From Aldehydirespirator sp965116965 (GTDB lineage Bacteria; Actinomycetota; Acidimicrobiia; Acidimicrobiales; Aldehydirespiratoraceae): a stretch of 64,000 nt of DNA. A model generated the notes under the pieces. It was not told the origin of the DNA and ran no database searches. It saw nothing but the letters and a program-made list of their open reading frames with translations. Positions 8,379-15,875 of this stretch are shown one piece after another. The translations under genes were made by a program, and so were the position numbers. The stretch is from the NCBI GenBank assembly GCA_965116965.1, contig OZ220743.1, forward strand, positions 1,240,001 to 1,304,000. Reading direction: 5' to 3'. The first letter of the stretch is position 1, and each line of letters starts with the position of its first letter.

Positions 8379-8834
8379 ATGACCGTCGAGACCATGAATG
8401 AACCCGATGGAGTGCCTCCCGACGATCTCAACGAGCCCTACACCGTTGGCGTCGCTGTGGACGCTGTCGAGAGCACCGACGACTTGCGCCCTTCAGCGCT
8501 CTCAGTTCCGACAGTCGGCCAGGACCATAATCGCGCCGTGAGCGGCTCCGAAGACCCGCCCCCGTCGACGGCGGCTTTGGCGACGCGGACAGCGATAGCG
8601 AACGGGAACTGGCTTGGGTGGATGTCATGTCCGAGTGCGACAGGAGGCTGTTCGCTAAGGCGATGTTCCCGGCTGATGGCGGAGGCGGCAGCGACCGACG
8701 ATCTCGCACCTGTCGAGCAGGCACTCCGGGAGTGGCGGGTGGCAGCAAAGATTTGCCTGGATCCCGAGCTCGCGCGGCATTTGAGCGGGCCCCGCGTGGC
8801 GAACGGTCCGCGAGCGCCCAGACCCGATGTCTAG
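8379..8834 (+). pseudogene. Degraded copy of the DUF6247-like antitoxin gene
   Basis: A 151-codon frame starting after GGAAGGAG. Its ends align with the 17279 gene: the N-terminal DPDGVPPxDL-like and SALSxP stretches, then AEAAxTDxxxxVxQxLREWRV, LDPEL and a PRPxV end. The middle does not align in this frame. Read in the neighbouring frame, about 8570-8670 gives ELAWVDVMSECDRRLFAKAM, matching the other copy's ECDRRLFAEEM. So one base appears lost near the C-run at 8555-8562 and one gained near 8668-8672, which restores the frame. The RelE-like toxin that follows the intact copy is absent here. It is either an orphan relic or a diverged solo antitoxin. Confidence 0.65.
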
Positions 8835-8974
8835 GCGCCGATGCGCTGGATGGCCGCAGCCCCGGCTACCGACAACGGACGGGAAGCTGCGGCTGATGCG
8901 TAGGTGCCGTGTAAGCGGTGGCCGGGTTGTTACCGTGGTTGACGGAATCCGAAACGCTTGGGGGTGAGCCGACC

Positions 8975-9142
8975 ATGCTGGACATTGAATCCCGCACCGC
9001 AGTAGCGCCGTGCCTACCCAACGAGGATCCAGTGGGCAGCCTGACACGACCTACCGAGGCCACGGAAGCGCTGCTAGTGGTTGCTCCTGAGGTAAGGGCC
9101 CAGATCGGGCAGTCGCACAATGGCCGGAAGTTCCTGAGGTGA
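8975..9142 (+). CDS. Small hypothetical protein upstream of the protease
   Basis: A 55-codon frame starting at ATG 8975 with GGGGTGA about 10 bases upstream. Its TGA overlaps the GTG of the serine protease gene in the GTGA arrangement, which is the main reason to list it. The peptide (MLDIESRTAVAP...) shows no recognisable domain or membrane segment. It could be a non-coding leader instead. Confidence 0.3.
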   Translation: MLDIESRTAVAPCLPNEDPVGSLTRPTEATEALLVVAPEVRAQIGQSHNGRKFLR

Positions 9143-10014
9143 GCGAGACAGGGGGGATTCCCGTACCCCCAACCACGCACGACAGTGCTCGCGAGTGGGC
9201 TGATACTCGCCTCTTGGCGATCGAAGCCATACTCGATGCAGATGGCCTGACGATCATTTCTCCTATGCAAGAAGGAGTAGAGCACCGCGCCAAGGTCGCC
9301 ATTGAAGCTAGACAGGAGCGAAGGGGCAATCTGTTCGTCATTCTCGACACACCTGGTGGTGTTGTGGAAGTCGTGGAACGGATCGTCCGCGTCTTTAGAG
9401 AGCACTATTCTGAGGTGAAGTTCATCATACCTGATAGTGCCATGTCGGCGGGAACTGTCTTAGCTATGTCGGGTGACGATATCTTGATGGACTACCATTC
9501 TTGTCTAGGACCTATTGATCCACAACTTGTCCGGGACGGCCGCTTGGTTCCAGCCTTGTCCTACCTAGCACAATACAAAAATCTGATTCAGAAGAGCGAG
9601 CAAGAGCCACTATCTACAGCTGAACTAGTACTACTGGCGAAGCTAGATCTAGCAGAACTACATCAGTTTCAGCTAGCTCACGATCTTTCGGTAGATCTGC
9701 TGAAGCGGTGGCTTACTAGCTACAAATTCAAAGATTGGGTCAAGACTGAATCAAGAGGGATAAGTGTCACTCAAGAAATGAAGGAAGAGCGTGCCAGTGA
9801 GATAGCTCTTCAGTTGAGCGATCAGAAGCGCTGGCTAACGCATGGTCGGGGCATAGATATGAGGACGCTTCGAGAAGAACTCAGACTGAAGATCGACGAC
9901 ATGGGCCACAACCCTGAATTGAAGAAGGCTGTTTGGGACTACTTCTGGTTCTTGCGGGACCATATGGTCAATAATCGTATCGAATCGTTCGTGCACTCTC
10001 TTCATCTCTTCTAG
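9139..10014 (+). CDS. SDH-family Clp-fold serine protease
   Basis: A 291-residue protein. FVILDTPGGVVEVVERIV (oxyanion-hole glycines, ~residues 71-88), MSAGTVLAMSGDDILM with the likely nucleophile serine near residue 102, and DYHSCLGPIDPQL with the likely histidine near residue 120 match the serine-dehydrogenase-proteinase (SDH) group of Clp-fold peptidases. The C-terminal half is helical and charged; no N-terminal transmembrane segment is apparent, unlike many relatives. The GTG start overlaps the preceding small frame. Codon choice (CTA, ATA, AGA, TTA) and base composition are clearly AT-richer than flanking hsd genes, a sign of recent transfer. The substrate is unknown. Confidence 0.8.
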   Translation: MSETGGIPVPPTTHDSAREWADTRLLAIEAILDADGLTIISPMQEGVEHRAKVAIEARQERRGNLFVILDTPGGVVEVVERIVRVFREHYSEVKFIIPDSAMSAGTVLAMSGDDILMDYHSCLGPIDPQLVRDGRLVPALSYLAQYKNLIQKSEQEPLSTAELVLLAKLDLAELHQFQLAHDLSVDLLKRWLTSYKFKDWVKTESRGISVTQEMKEERASEIALQLSDQKRWLTHGRGIDMRTLREELRLKIDDMGHNPELKKAVWDYFWFLRDHMVNNRIESFVHSLHLF

Positions 10015-10034
10015 CATCCAGAGGGGGCAGAATT

Positions 10035-10247
10035 ATGGACCAAAATCAACTTGACGAGATCATCAAGATCAATCCCAACATAGATCCAACAGCTATCGAA
10101 CGTAGCCGCCAAGCGGCGAAACAGCTTGCGGATGCAGGGATTAAGTTAGGTGGCTACCGTCTCCTGCCCGCGCTTGGAGGCTCGATCATCAAGCACTCTG
10201 ATAGAATCGCTCGACAGGAGATCAATCGCACGCAAGAGGGTGCATAG
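10035..10247 (+). CDS. Small hypothetical protein downstream of the Clp-fold protease
   Basis: A 70-residue frame beginning 20 bp after the protease stop, with a GAGGGGG site upstream. The peptide (MDQNQLDEIIKINPNIDP...) is helical and ends in a basic region; no family is recognised. It shares the AT-rich codon use of the protease, so the two were probably acquired together. It may be a partner or immunity-like factor, but nothing in the sequence shows this. Confidence 0.55.
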   Translation: MDQNQLDEIIKINPNIDPTAIERSRQAAKQLADAGIKLGGYRLLPALGGSIIKHSDRIARQEINRTQEGA

Positions 10248-10281
10248 TCGAGAACCTTTCGGCAACATTTACCATTTGCGA

Positions 10282-11598
10282 TCATGCGCTGGCCGTCCTT
10301 AGCTTCTCTCTGGAGGATCGGGTGGCCTTGATGCGTTCCAGCAGAACGAACGCGGACTCATCGTTCAGATTCTGAGGCACGAACTGACCGGAGAACGCTG
10401 CCGCAAGAATCGAGCGACGGAGCGCAGCGACTCGATCGAGGGCAGAGCGGGCGGCTTGTTCGAGAGCTGCTGTCTGTTGGAACTCGTCTTCGAGTCGGCC
10501 GACGATCTGACCCCTTTGTCCCATCGGAGCGATCGCAATAGGAAATCGGGCGAGTCCTTGCTTGCCAAGATGACGGATGTTGACACCTCGCCCCGCCTCG
10601 CCGAAGCGCCCGCTCCGCGCTGCCGCATAGCAGTACCAGTACAAATACTCGGCCTCAATCTCGTGCGAGCGAAGGCGAAGGAGCGTGTTCTGAAAGCAGC
10701 AGTCCTCGATTTCGCCGTTCCAGATTGCTGGCTTTCCGACTTCGCTGGGACTACCTGATGCTTCGTTCAACAGGAGGTCGCCGGGCTCGAGCTTGTATGT
10801 CGCGAAATCCGTATCGTCGAAGTTCATCTTCTTGACATCGCCGAGAGAGATGCCCTGCCACGTGACGTTCGCTGCCCGGAGGTAGGGCCGCATTTGCGGG
10901 CCCTCGTGATGCCGTGGTGAACGCTGCCGGCCGAGTTGCACCGTGGCGACGTCACCGATTGTGGTGAGTTTCCAATCAGAGGGGGGTCGGGCGTTCGTGC
11001 AAAACGCGTCTGCGAGCAGGGAAGACCTGAGAGCCTCGACTCGCTGGAGGGTTAGCCGCAGGGCTGACTCCGTGGCGTCGAGGCGGGAGAAGTGTTCTTC
11101 GATCAGCGCGACAATCCGCTCCTGTTCAGATGTGGGCGGAACAGGAACCTGGAGCCTGCGAAGATCGCGCTGCGGCAAGTGGGAGATGGTGCTACCCGAG
11201 GTGTGACCACCGAACCGGCCAGTCTCTGCTGACCACCGCAAGAAGTATTCGATCCATTTGACACTGATTCCTGCAATTGGCCGGACACGATGCAACGCCT
11301 TCTGGAAGTACATCTCGCAACGTGGCTGGGACCATACGGCGCACCGGCCAACCTCGCCGCCTTCGCAAGCGAGGAGGTCCCCGGGCCGAAGTTCGTACTT
11401 GGCTGTCTCGGCTTCAAGGATGTCCATTTCTGCGACGTCAGATAGGTCGAAGTGGTGCCATTGAACGTTCTGGTTGCGCAAGTACGATCTCGGCCGCTGG
11501 CCGTGCTTCGCCTTGGCGGACAGCATCTTGCCGAGTTGGGTGTCAGCAATCGAACCGAACTCCGCCCAGGCCCAGCCGGGTGGGAGGTCGTTGGTCAT
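10282..11598 (-). CDS. hsdS: Type I restriction-modification specificity subunit HsdS
   Basis: A 438-residue specificity subunit with the usual two-fold layout. Target recognition domain 1 covers about residues 1-150 (PPGWAWAEFGSIADTQLGK start), with a helical spacer around EERIVALIEEHFSRLD-like sequence. TRD 2 covers about 205-360 (WKLTTIGDVATVQLGRQ start), with a second helical spacer ending in RRSILAAAFSGQFVPQ. Each TRD reads half of a bipartite DNA target. The ATG overlaps the hsdR stop by 4 bp (ATGA), so it is translationally coupled to hsdR. It appears intact. Confidence 0.9.
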   Translation of the reverse strand: MTNDLPPGWAWAEFGSIADTQLGKMLSAKAKHGQRPRSYLRNQNVQWHHFDLSDVAEMDILEAETAKYELRPGDLLACEGGEVGRCAVWSQPRCEMYFQKALHRVRPIAGISVKWIEYFLRWSAETGRFGGHTSGSTISHLPQRDLRRLQVPVPPTSEQERIVALIEEHFSRLDATESALRLTLQRVEALRSSLLADAFCTNARPPSDWKLTTIGDVATVQLGRQRSPRHHEGPQMRPYLRAANVTWQGISLGDVKKMNFDDTDFATYKLEPGDLLLNEASGSPSEVGKPAIWNGEIEDCCFQNTLLRLRSHEIEAEYLYWYCYAAARSGRFGEAGRGVNIRHLGKQGLARFPIAIAPMGQRGQIVGRLEDEFQQTAALEQAARSALDRVAALRRSILAAAFSGQFVPQNLNDESAFVLLERIKATRSSREKLRTASA

Positions 11599-14444
11599 GC
11601 GGCTAGGACGAGGGTTAGTTCTTCGAGCAGGGGGGTGAGGTCGTTGCCGAAGAGTTGGCGGGCCTTGCCTAGGCCGCCGTGCGTGCTGAACGGTGGGTTC
11701 TGCAGGTCTGCGGGTGCCACGGTGAGGCTCGCGGCGATGTGCTCCTTAATCAGGCCGAGGTATGCGGTTTGTTCGTTGGTGAAGTGGCGACCCAGCGTTT
11801 GTTGCTCGATCAGCCAGGTCTCGAAGCGATCATTGACTAGGTCGGGGTACGCGACCAACTCGTCCGTTTGGCCGAGTGCGTGGCGGACGAGGCTGACCAA
11901 GTCGGTGCTGACGCGGTGGCCTGATCCGCGCACTTTGGAGGCGTCGAGGGTCTCGTAGGCTTGCCACAGCGCTTCGGGTGTCCAGCGGTGGGGCGGGCGG
12001 CCTATGGCTTGGGCCAGTTCCTTGATATCGGCGTAGGTGAGCCCGCCGCCGTAGGGCTGGCTGTAGAGCACCTGCAAGGCGGTGATTTCGTCTTTGTTGT
12101 CCTCGATGAACTGGCGGAACGACTGGGTCTGTACCCGGGCCCGGTCCGCGGCCTCGCGGGAGAACTCACCGGAGATCACCTTGTCCCTTGACGCGGTGTC
12201 GATCACTTGCTCGTAACTGCGGCGGACGTCGATCAACTTCTGCCGCAGAGCGGCGTTGCCCGCTATCGGCTGCACCGCCTCTTCGATCAAGCGCATAGCC
12301 GTCGCCGCAACCTGCTCGGGAGTTGGATCTTCTGTCCCGGCCTCGGCTGCAGCCGCGGCGTGCTGGTGGTCGGGGTTCAAGGCGTCGGTGATCTGGCGGA
12401 CCAGGTCGCCCAGCCCGATCCCTGCCACGTCCTCGACCTCGGCCCGGTCCTCAGCGGTGATGCGGCGGTTCAGGCGGGCCAGGCGTGACGCCACCGACGA
12501 CACCACATCTGCATCCGTCGAACCAAGCCCGACCTGGTTCATCAGCTTGTCGAAGCCCACACTGGGATTGCGCTCCAGCGGCACGGTGTCGTGCAGGCCA
12601 ACGTCGGTCACGCCGACCGCATCCACGATCACGAAGCGGTCCTTCACCTTGGCGTCGGGCGTGACCGCCCGAAGGTCGTTCTCGTCGATCACTCGCACGC
12701 CTCGGCCCTTCATCTGCTCGAAGAAGTTGCGGCTGCGCACCATCCGCATGAACACCACGCATTCGATGGGCTTCACATCGGTTCCGGTGGCGATCATGTC
12801 GACGGTCACCGCGATGCGGGTCGGATAGTTGGTGCGGAACTGCTGGAGAAGCTGCTCCGGTTTGTTGCCGGCGTCGCCGGACTTGTAGGTGATCTTCACC
12901 GCGCCGTCGTTGCCGAGGCCGAACTCCTGGCGGACGACCTGCACGATGTCGTCGGCGTGGCTGTCGTCCTTGGCGAAGATCAGCGTCTTGGGGATGTGCT
13001 TCAACAGGCCGTCGGCGTCACGCTCCCGGTCCTTGAAGATCTTCGGCAGCGAGGCTCGCAGGGTCTTCGCTACGGTGCGGATCTGGTCGGGGGCCACCAC
13101 CTTGCGGTCCAGTTCGGCCGCGTTGTAGTCGATGTCGGTGTCGACCTTCTCGAAGCGAAGCTGCCGGGTCTCGCGGTCGCGGAACTCGGTCACGAAGTCG
13201 GCCGGGACCGTGCCGCCCGACTCGGTGATCTCGGTGCGGATGCGGAACACGTCGAAGTCGACGTTCACCCGGTCGGCCACCGCCTGCTCGTGGCCGTACT
13301 CCATCACCATGTTCCGCTTGAAGAAGGCGACCGTCTGGAGGCCCGGCGTGGCCGTGAGCCCCACCAGGAACGCGTCGAAGTACTCCAGCACCTGGCGCCA
13401 CACCCCGTAGATCGAACGGTGGCACTCGTCGATGATGATCAAGTCGTAGGACTCGATGGGCACCCTCGGGTTGTAGGACACCTCCACGGGCTGAGCAGGT
13501 ACCGTGTCAAAGCCAGTCTGCTCATCGAGGCTCTCGTCGTAGTCGTCATCACCCCGCAGGATCGAATAGAGCCGCTGGATCGTCGACACGTGCACCTTGG
13601 TGGCGGCCTCGTCGGCCATGTCGAGCCTTGAGGACGCCAGCCGGCGGACGTTGTACAACTCGGTGAACTTGCGGGGGTCGTCGGGCACGGTGAAGCCCTC
13701 GAACTCCCGCACCGCCTGGCGGCCCAGGTTGGCCCGGTCCACCAGGAACAGGATCCGGCGGGCCCCGGCGTGGCGCAGCAGCCGGTAGCAGACGTTGGCG
13801 GCAGTGAACGTCTTGCCTGCTCCGGTGGCCATCTGGATGAGCGCTCGGGGGCGGTTCTCCCGCAGAGACTGCGCCAGGTTGCGGATGGCTTCAGCCTGTG
13901 CTGGCCACAGCCCCGGCGCGTCGGACTCCAACTCAGGCAGCAACTGCAAGCCAGCCCTCAGGGTGGCGTAGCCGCCGAGGCGGACATGCTCGTCCACCCA
14001 GTGGGCGAGCGTCTCAGGCCGGTGGAAGGTGAACACCCGCCGGCTGGCCGTAACAGGGTCGAGCCCGCAGGTGAAACGGGTCTCGGTGCCGGTGGACTCA
14101 TACCCGAACGGCAGCGCCCCGTCCACCTCGAATGATGGCAACCAGTCGGGAGAGGAGACCTGGTACTTGCGGGTCTGGGGCTCCACACCCGTAAGGGTGG
14201 TTCCGGCCTTCTTGGCCTCGATCACCCCCACGGCCTGGCGGTCGACGAACAGCACGTAGTCGGCCGGGCCCGCGTCCGTGGGGACCTCCCGCACCGCCAC
14301 TCCCTGCGCGGCAGCCACTGCGGCGTGCTTGTAGTCCTGGACCACCCAGCCGCACGCCACGAGCTGCTCGTCGATCTCCATCCGGGCCCGCTGCTCGGGA
14401 TCGAGATACTCCGACGAGGGATCAGCAGCGTCAGCGGGTTGCAC
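11595..14444 (-). CDS. hsdR: Type I restriction enzyme subunit HsdR (nuclease-helicase)
   Basis: A 949-residue motor-nuclease. The N-terminal nuclease core has DYVLFVDRQAVGVIEAKKAG (D...ExK, residues ~67-88). The SF2 helicase shows MATGAGKTF (Walker A, ~residue 206), DECHRS (DEAD-type box, ~residue 340), LVGLTATPG and the late motifs ATGTDVKPIE and QMKGRGVR. A C-terminal helical region should contact HsdM. It translocates DNA and cleaves unmodified sites. The GTG start at 14444 is the first in-frame start, and no obvious promoter or ribosome site was identified upstream. Confidence 0.9.
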   Translation of the reverse strand: MQPADAADPSSEYLDPEQRARMEIDEQLVACGWVVQDYKHAAVAAAQGVAVREVPTDAGPADYVLFVDRQAVGVIEAKKAGTTLTGVEPQTRKYQVSSPDWLPSFEVDGALPFGYESTGTETRFTCGLDPVTASRRVFTFHRPETLAHWVDEHVRLGGYATLRAGLQLLPELESDAPGLWPAQAEAIRNLAQSLRENRPRALIQMATGAGKTFTAANVCYRLLRHAGARRILFLVDRANLGRQAVREFEGFTVPDDPRKFTELYNVRRLASSRLDMADEAATKVHVSTIQRLYSILRGDDDYDESLDEQTGFDTVPAQPVEVSYNPRVPIESYDLIIIDECHRSIYGVWRQVLEYFDAFLVGLTATPGLQTVAFFKRNMVMEYGHEQAVADRVNVDFDVFRIRTEITESGGTVPADFVTEFRDRETRQLRFEKVDTDIDYNAAELDRKVVAPDQIRTVAKTLRASLPKIFKDRERDADGLLKHIPKTLIFAKDDSHADDIVQVVRQEFGLGNDGAVKITYKSGDAGNKPEQLLQQFRTNYPTRIAVTVDMIATGTDVKPIECVVFMRMVRSRNFFEQMKGRGVRVIDENDLRAVTPDAKVKDRFVIVDAVGVTDVGLHDTVPLERNPSVGFDKLMNQVGLGSTDADVVSSVASRLARLNRRITAEDRAEVEDVAGIGLGDLVRQITDALNPDHQHAAAAAEAGTEDPTPEQVAATAMRLIEEAVQPIAGNAALRQKLIDVRRSYEQVIDTASRDKVISGEFSREAADRARVQTQSFRQFIEDNKDEITALQVLYSQPYGGGLTYADIKELAQAIGRPPHRWTPEALWQAYETLDASKVRGSGHRVSTDLVSLVRHALGQTDELVAYPDLVNDRFETWLIEQQTLGRHFTNEQTAYLGLIKEHIAASLTVAPADLQNPPFSTHGGLGKARQLFGNDLTPLLEELTLVLAA

Positions 14445-14576
14445 CGGCGGGCATCGTAGGCCGTCCGTTCAGGCCGCGACCGATAACAGCGATTACGTCG
14501 TTCACTGCCGAACTCGCTGGTGTGGATCCGATACACCGCGGCGGGCTAAAGCGATGTTCGCCCGGTTCGGACGGCA

Positions 14577-14819
14577 TCAGCGGTAGGCGTCCCTTCTGTG
14601 CGAGATCGTGAGGACGATGACCTGCCCGTCGCTAGCGGTGTAGATGATCCGGTGGGAACGGCCGAGGCGGGCAGAGCGTTTGCCCTGGAGCGGACCAGCA
14701 AGTTTCTTCCCCAAGTGCGGTTCGTTGTCGAGACGTCTGATGATCTCCCTAGCTCGGGTTGCGAGTGCGGTCGGCAAGTCATCGAGGTCCTTCTTGGCGC
14801 GGCGCGCCAACCTGGCCAC
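14577..14819 (-). CDS. RelE/ParE-superfamily toxin
   Basis: An 80-residue protein typical in size for the family. It has the N-terminal helices (RRAKKDLDDLP), the central LxGxxxARxGxxRIIY pattern (LAGPLQGKRSARLGRSHRII) and an ending IVLTISHRRDAYR in which the histidine-arginine cluster resembles YoeB/Txe-type mRNA interferases. It probably cleaves mRNA on the ribosome. The GTG start lies 6 bp after the antitoxin stop. Confidence 0.85.
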   Translation of the reverse strand: MARLARRAKKDLDDLPTALATRAREIIRRLDNEPHLGKKLAGPLQGKRSARLGRSHRIIYTASDGQVIVLTISHRRDAYR

Positions 14820-14825
14820 GGTGAG

Positions 14826-15062
14826 TCAGTCGAGGTCGATCAGGTCGCCAGCCGCCACATCGCGCTCGGCCTCAGCGATGGCGCTCATGGTTGCCCCATC
14901 AGCGAGGATGTTCAATGTCTCCAGCAGCGACTCGTACTCCTCGTAGCCCACGACGACGGCCACTGGTCGTCCATGCCGGGAGATCTCGATCGCCGACCCT
15001 GTCGAGGCCACTTCGTCGACGATCTCGCTTAGGCGGCTGCGGGCTTCGGTCAGCGGGGTCAT
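14826..15062 (-). CDS. Phd/YefM-family antitoxin
   Basis: A 78-residue protein. The N-terminal TEARSRLSEIVDEVASTG and the ISRHGRPVAVVVGYEEYESL block are the hallmark of Phd/YefM antitoxins, which bind operator DNA through the N-terminus and the toxin through a C-terminal tail. AAGGAGG precedes the ATG. The palindrome at 15096-15115 lies just upstream and is a likely autoregulatory operator. Confidence 0.9.
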   Translation of the reverse strand: MTPLTEARSRLSEIVDEVASTGSAIEISRHGRPVAVVVGYEEYESLLETLNILADGATMSAIAEAERDVAAGDLIDLD

Positions 15063-15095
15063 CGGTGCCTCCTTGCGTTTGGCGGCTGTAGAGTA

Positions 15096-15115
15096 ATGTA
15101 CAGAATTCTATACAT
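15096..15115. promoter_or_regulatory. Operator-like palindrome upstream of phd/relE
   Basis: A 20-bp near-perfect palindrome (ATGTACAGAATTCTATACAT, one mismatched pair) in an AT-rich stretch about 35 bp upstream of the Phd-type antitoxin start. Position and symmetry fit the autorepression operators of Phd/YefM modules. Confidence 0.55.
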
Positions 15116-15180
15116 AACGTCGACTCGACGCTAGGCGTGAAACACCGGATCCTCCCGGTTGGAGCGTTGCGGAAGGAGGT

Positions 15181-15600
15181 TCAGTCCGCGGTGCCGCGTG
15201 GCACTATCCACTGGTTGGGCTGGCCGGTCACCGCCGACACCATCTCGAAGTCGGCATCGTAGTGCAGGACGGTGAGGCTGCAGTTCTCGGCTATTGCGGC
15301 GACCAGAGCATCGACCAGCGACAGGGCCCTGTGGTGGCCTCTTCGAGCGAGCAGTTGCTGGATGTCGAGCGCTCTCCGGTGGTCACTCTCGGTGACGGGA
15401 GCGGTCTCGAAGGCTTCGAGACGAGCCATGACCTCGGCATGCTCCGCGGCGTTGCGCGCCGTGAAACCGAGTTCGGATGCCACGGGAGCGCACATCTTGA
15501 CTCGGCCTGCCGCGGCCATGGGCGCGAAGGCTGCAGAGACACGAGGCTGCGAGAGGCGGGCAAACGCGCTGGTGTCGACGAGATACGCAGCGAAGGCCAA
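15181..15600 (-). CDS. vapC: PIN-domain toxin VapC
   Basis: A 139-residue PIN-domain ribonuclease: YLVDTSAFARL (first Asp, residue 9), a conserved acidic residue in the ASELGF block (~residue 43), ALSLVDALVAAIA (Asp ~97) and the final VLHYDADFEMV (Asp ~116). These acidic residues bind Mg2+/Mn2+; VapC enzymes cut tRNA or rRNA. The start appears to be TTG, 3 bp after the antitoxin stop. Confidence 0.85.
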   Translation of the reverse strand: MAFAAYLVDTSAFARLSQPRVSAAFAPMAAAGRVKMCAPVASELGFTARNAAEHAEVMARLEAFETAPVTESDHRRALDIQQLLARRGHHRALSLVDALVAAIAENCSLTVLHYDADFEMVSAVTGQPNQWIVPRGTAD

Positions 15601-15603
15601 TGT

Positions 15604-15837
15604 TCAGTGGTCTCCGCCCCAGGCATTCTCGGCAGCGTTGAAATCGAAGCGGCCCGGTTCCGAGAACATTGCTACCAGCTCAAGGCGGCGTCGGGCGTTG
15701 ACGATCTCGCGCAGTGCGGCGTCGATGGTGTCGCGCAGAGTCGCCGTGCCCAGGATGTCGGCAGCCTGAGCTGCGATATCCCTGTCGATCTCAACGGATG
15801 TCTTACTTACGCCTTCAAGGATATCAACTAATCCCAT
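15604..15837 (-). CDS. vapB: VapB-type antitoxin
   Basis: A 77-residue protein starting MGLVDILEGVSKTS. It has a ribbon-helix-helix-like start (KTSVEIDRDIAAQAADILG), a DTIDAALREIV helix and a C-terminal tail with FNAAENAWGGDH that would wrap the toxin. I chose the ATG at 15837; the longer frame from 15873 runs through the operator-like repeat. Confidence 0.8.
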   Translation of the reverse strand: MGLVDILEGVSKTSVEIDRDIAAQAADILGTATLRDTIDAALREIVNARRRLELVAMFSEPGRFDFNAAENAWGGDH

Positions 15838-15847
15838 AATTGATATC
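15820..15847. promoter_or_regulatory. Inverted repeat over the vapB start
   Basis: GATATCAA (15820-15827) and TTGATATC (15840-15847) form perfect 8-bp arms around a 12-bp spacer that contains the vapB start codon. This is a plausible VapBC binding site placed to block transcription or ribosome entry. Confidence 0.5.
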
Positions 15848-15875
15848 CCGTTGCCAGCTTGTCGGCGTAACACAA

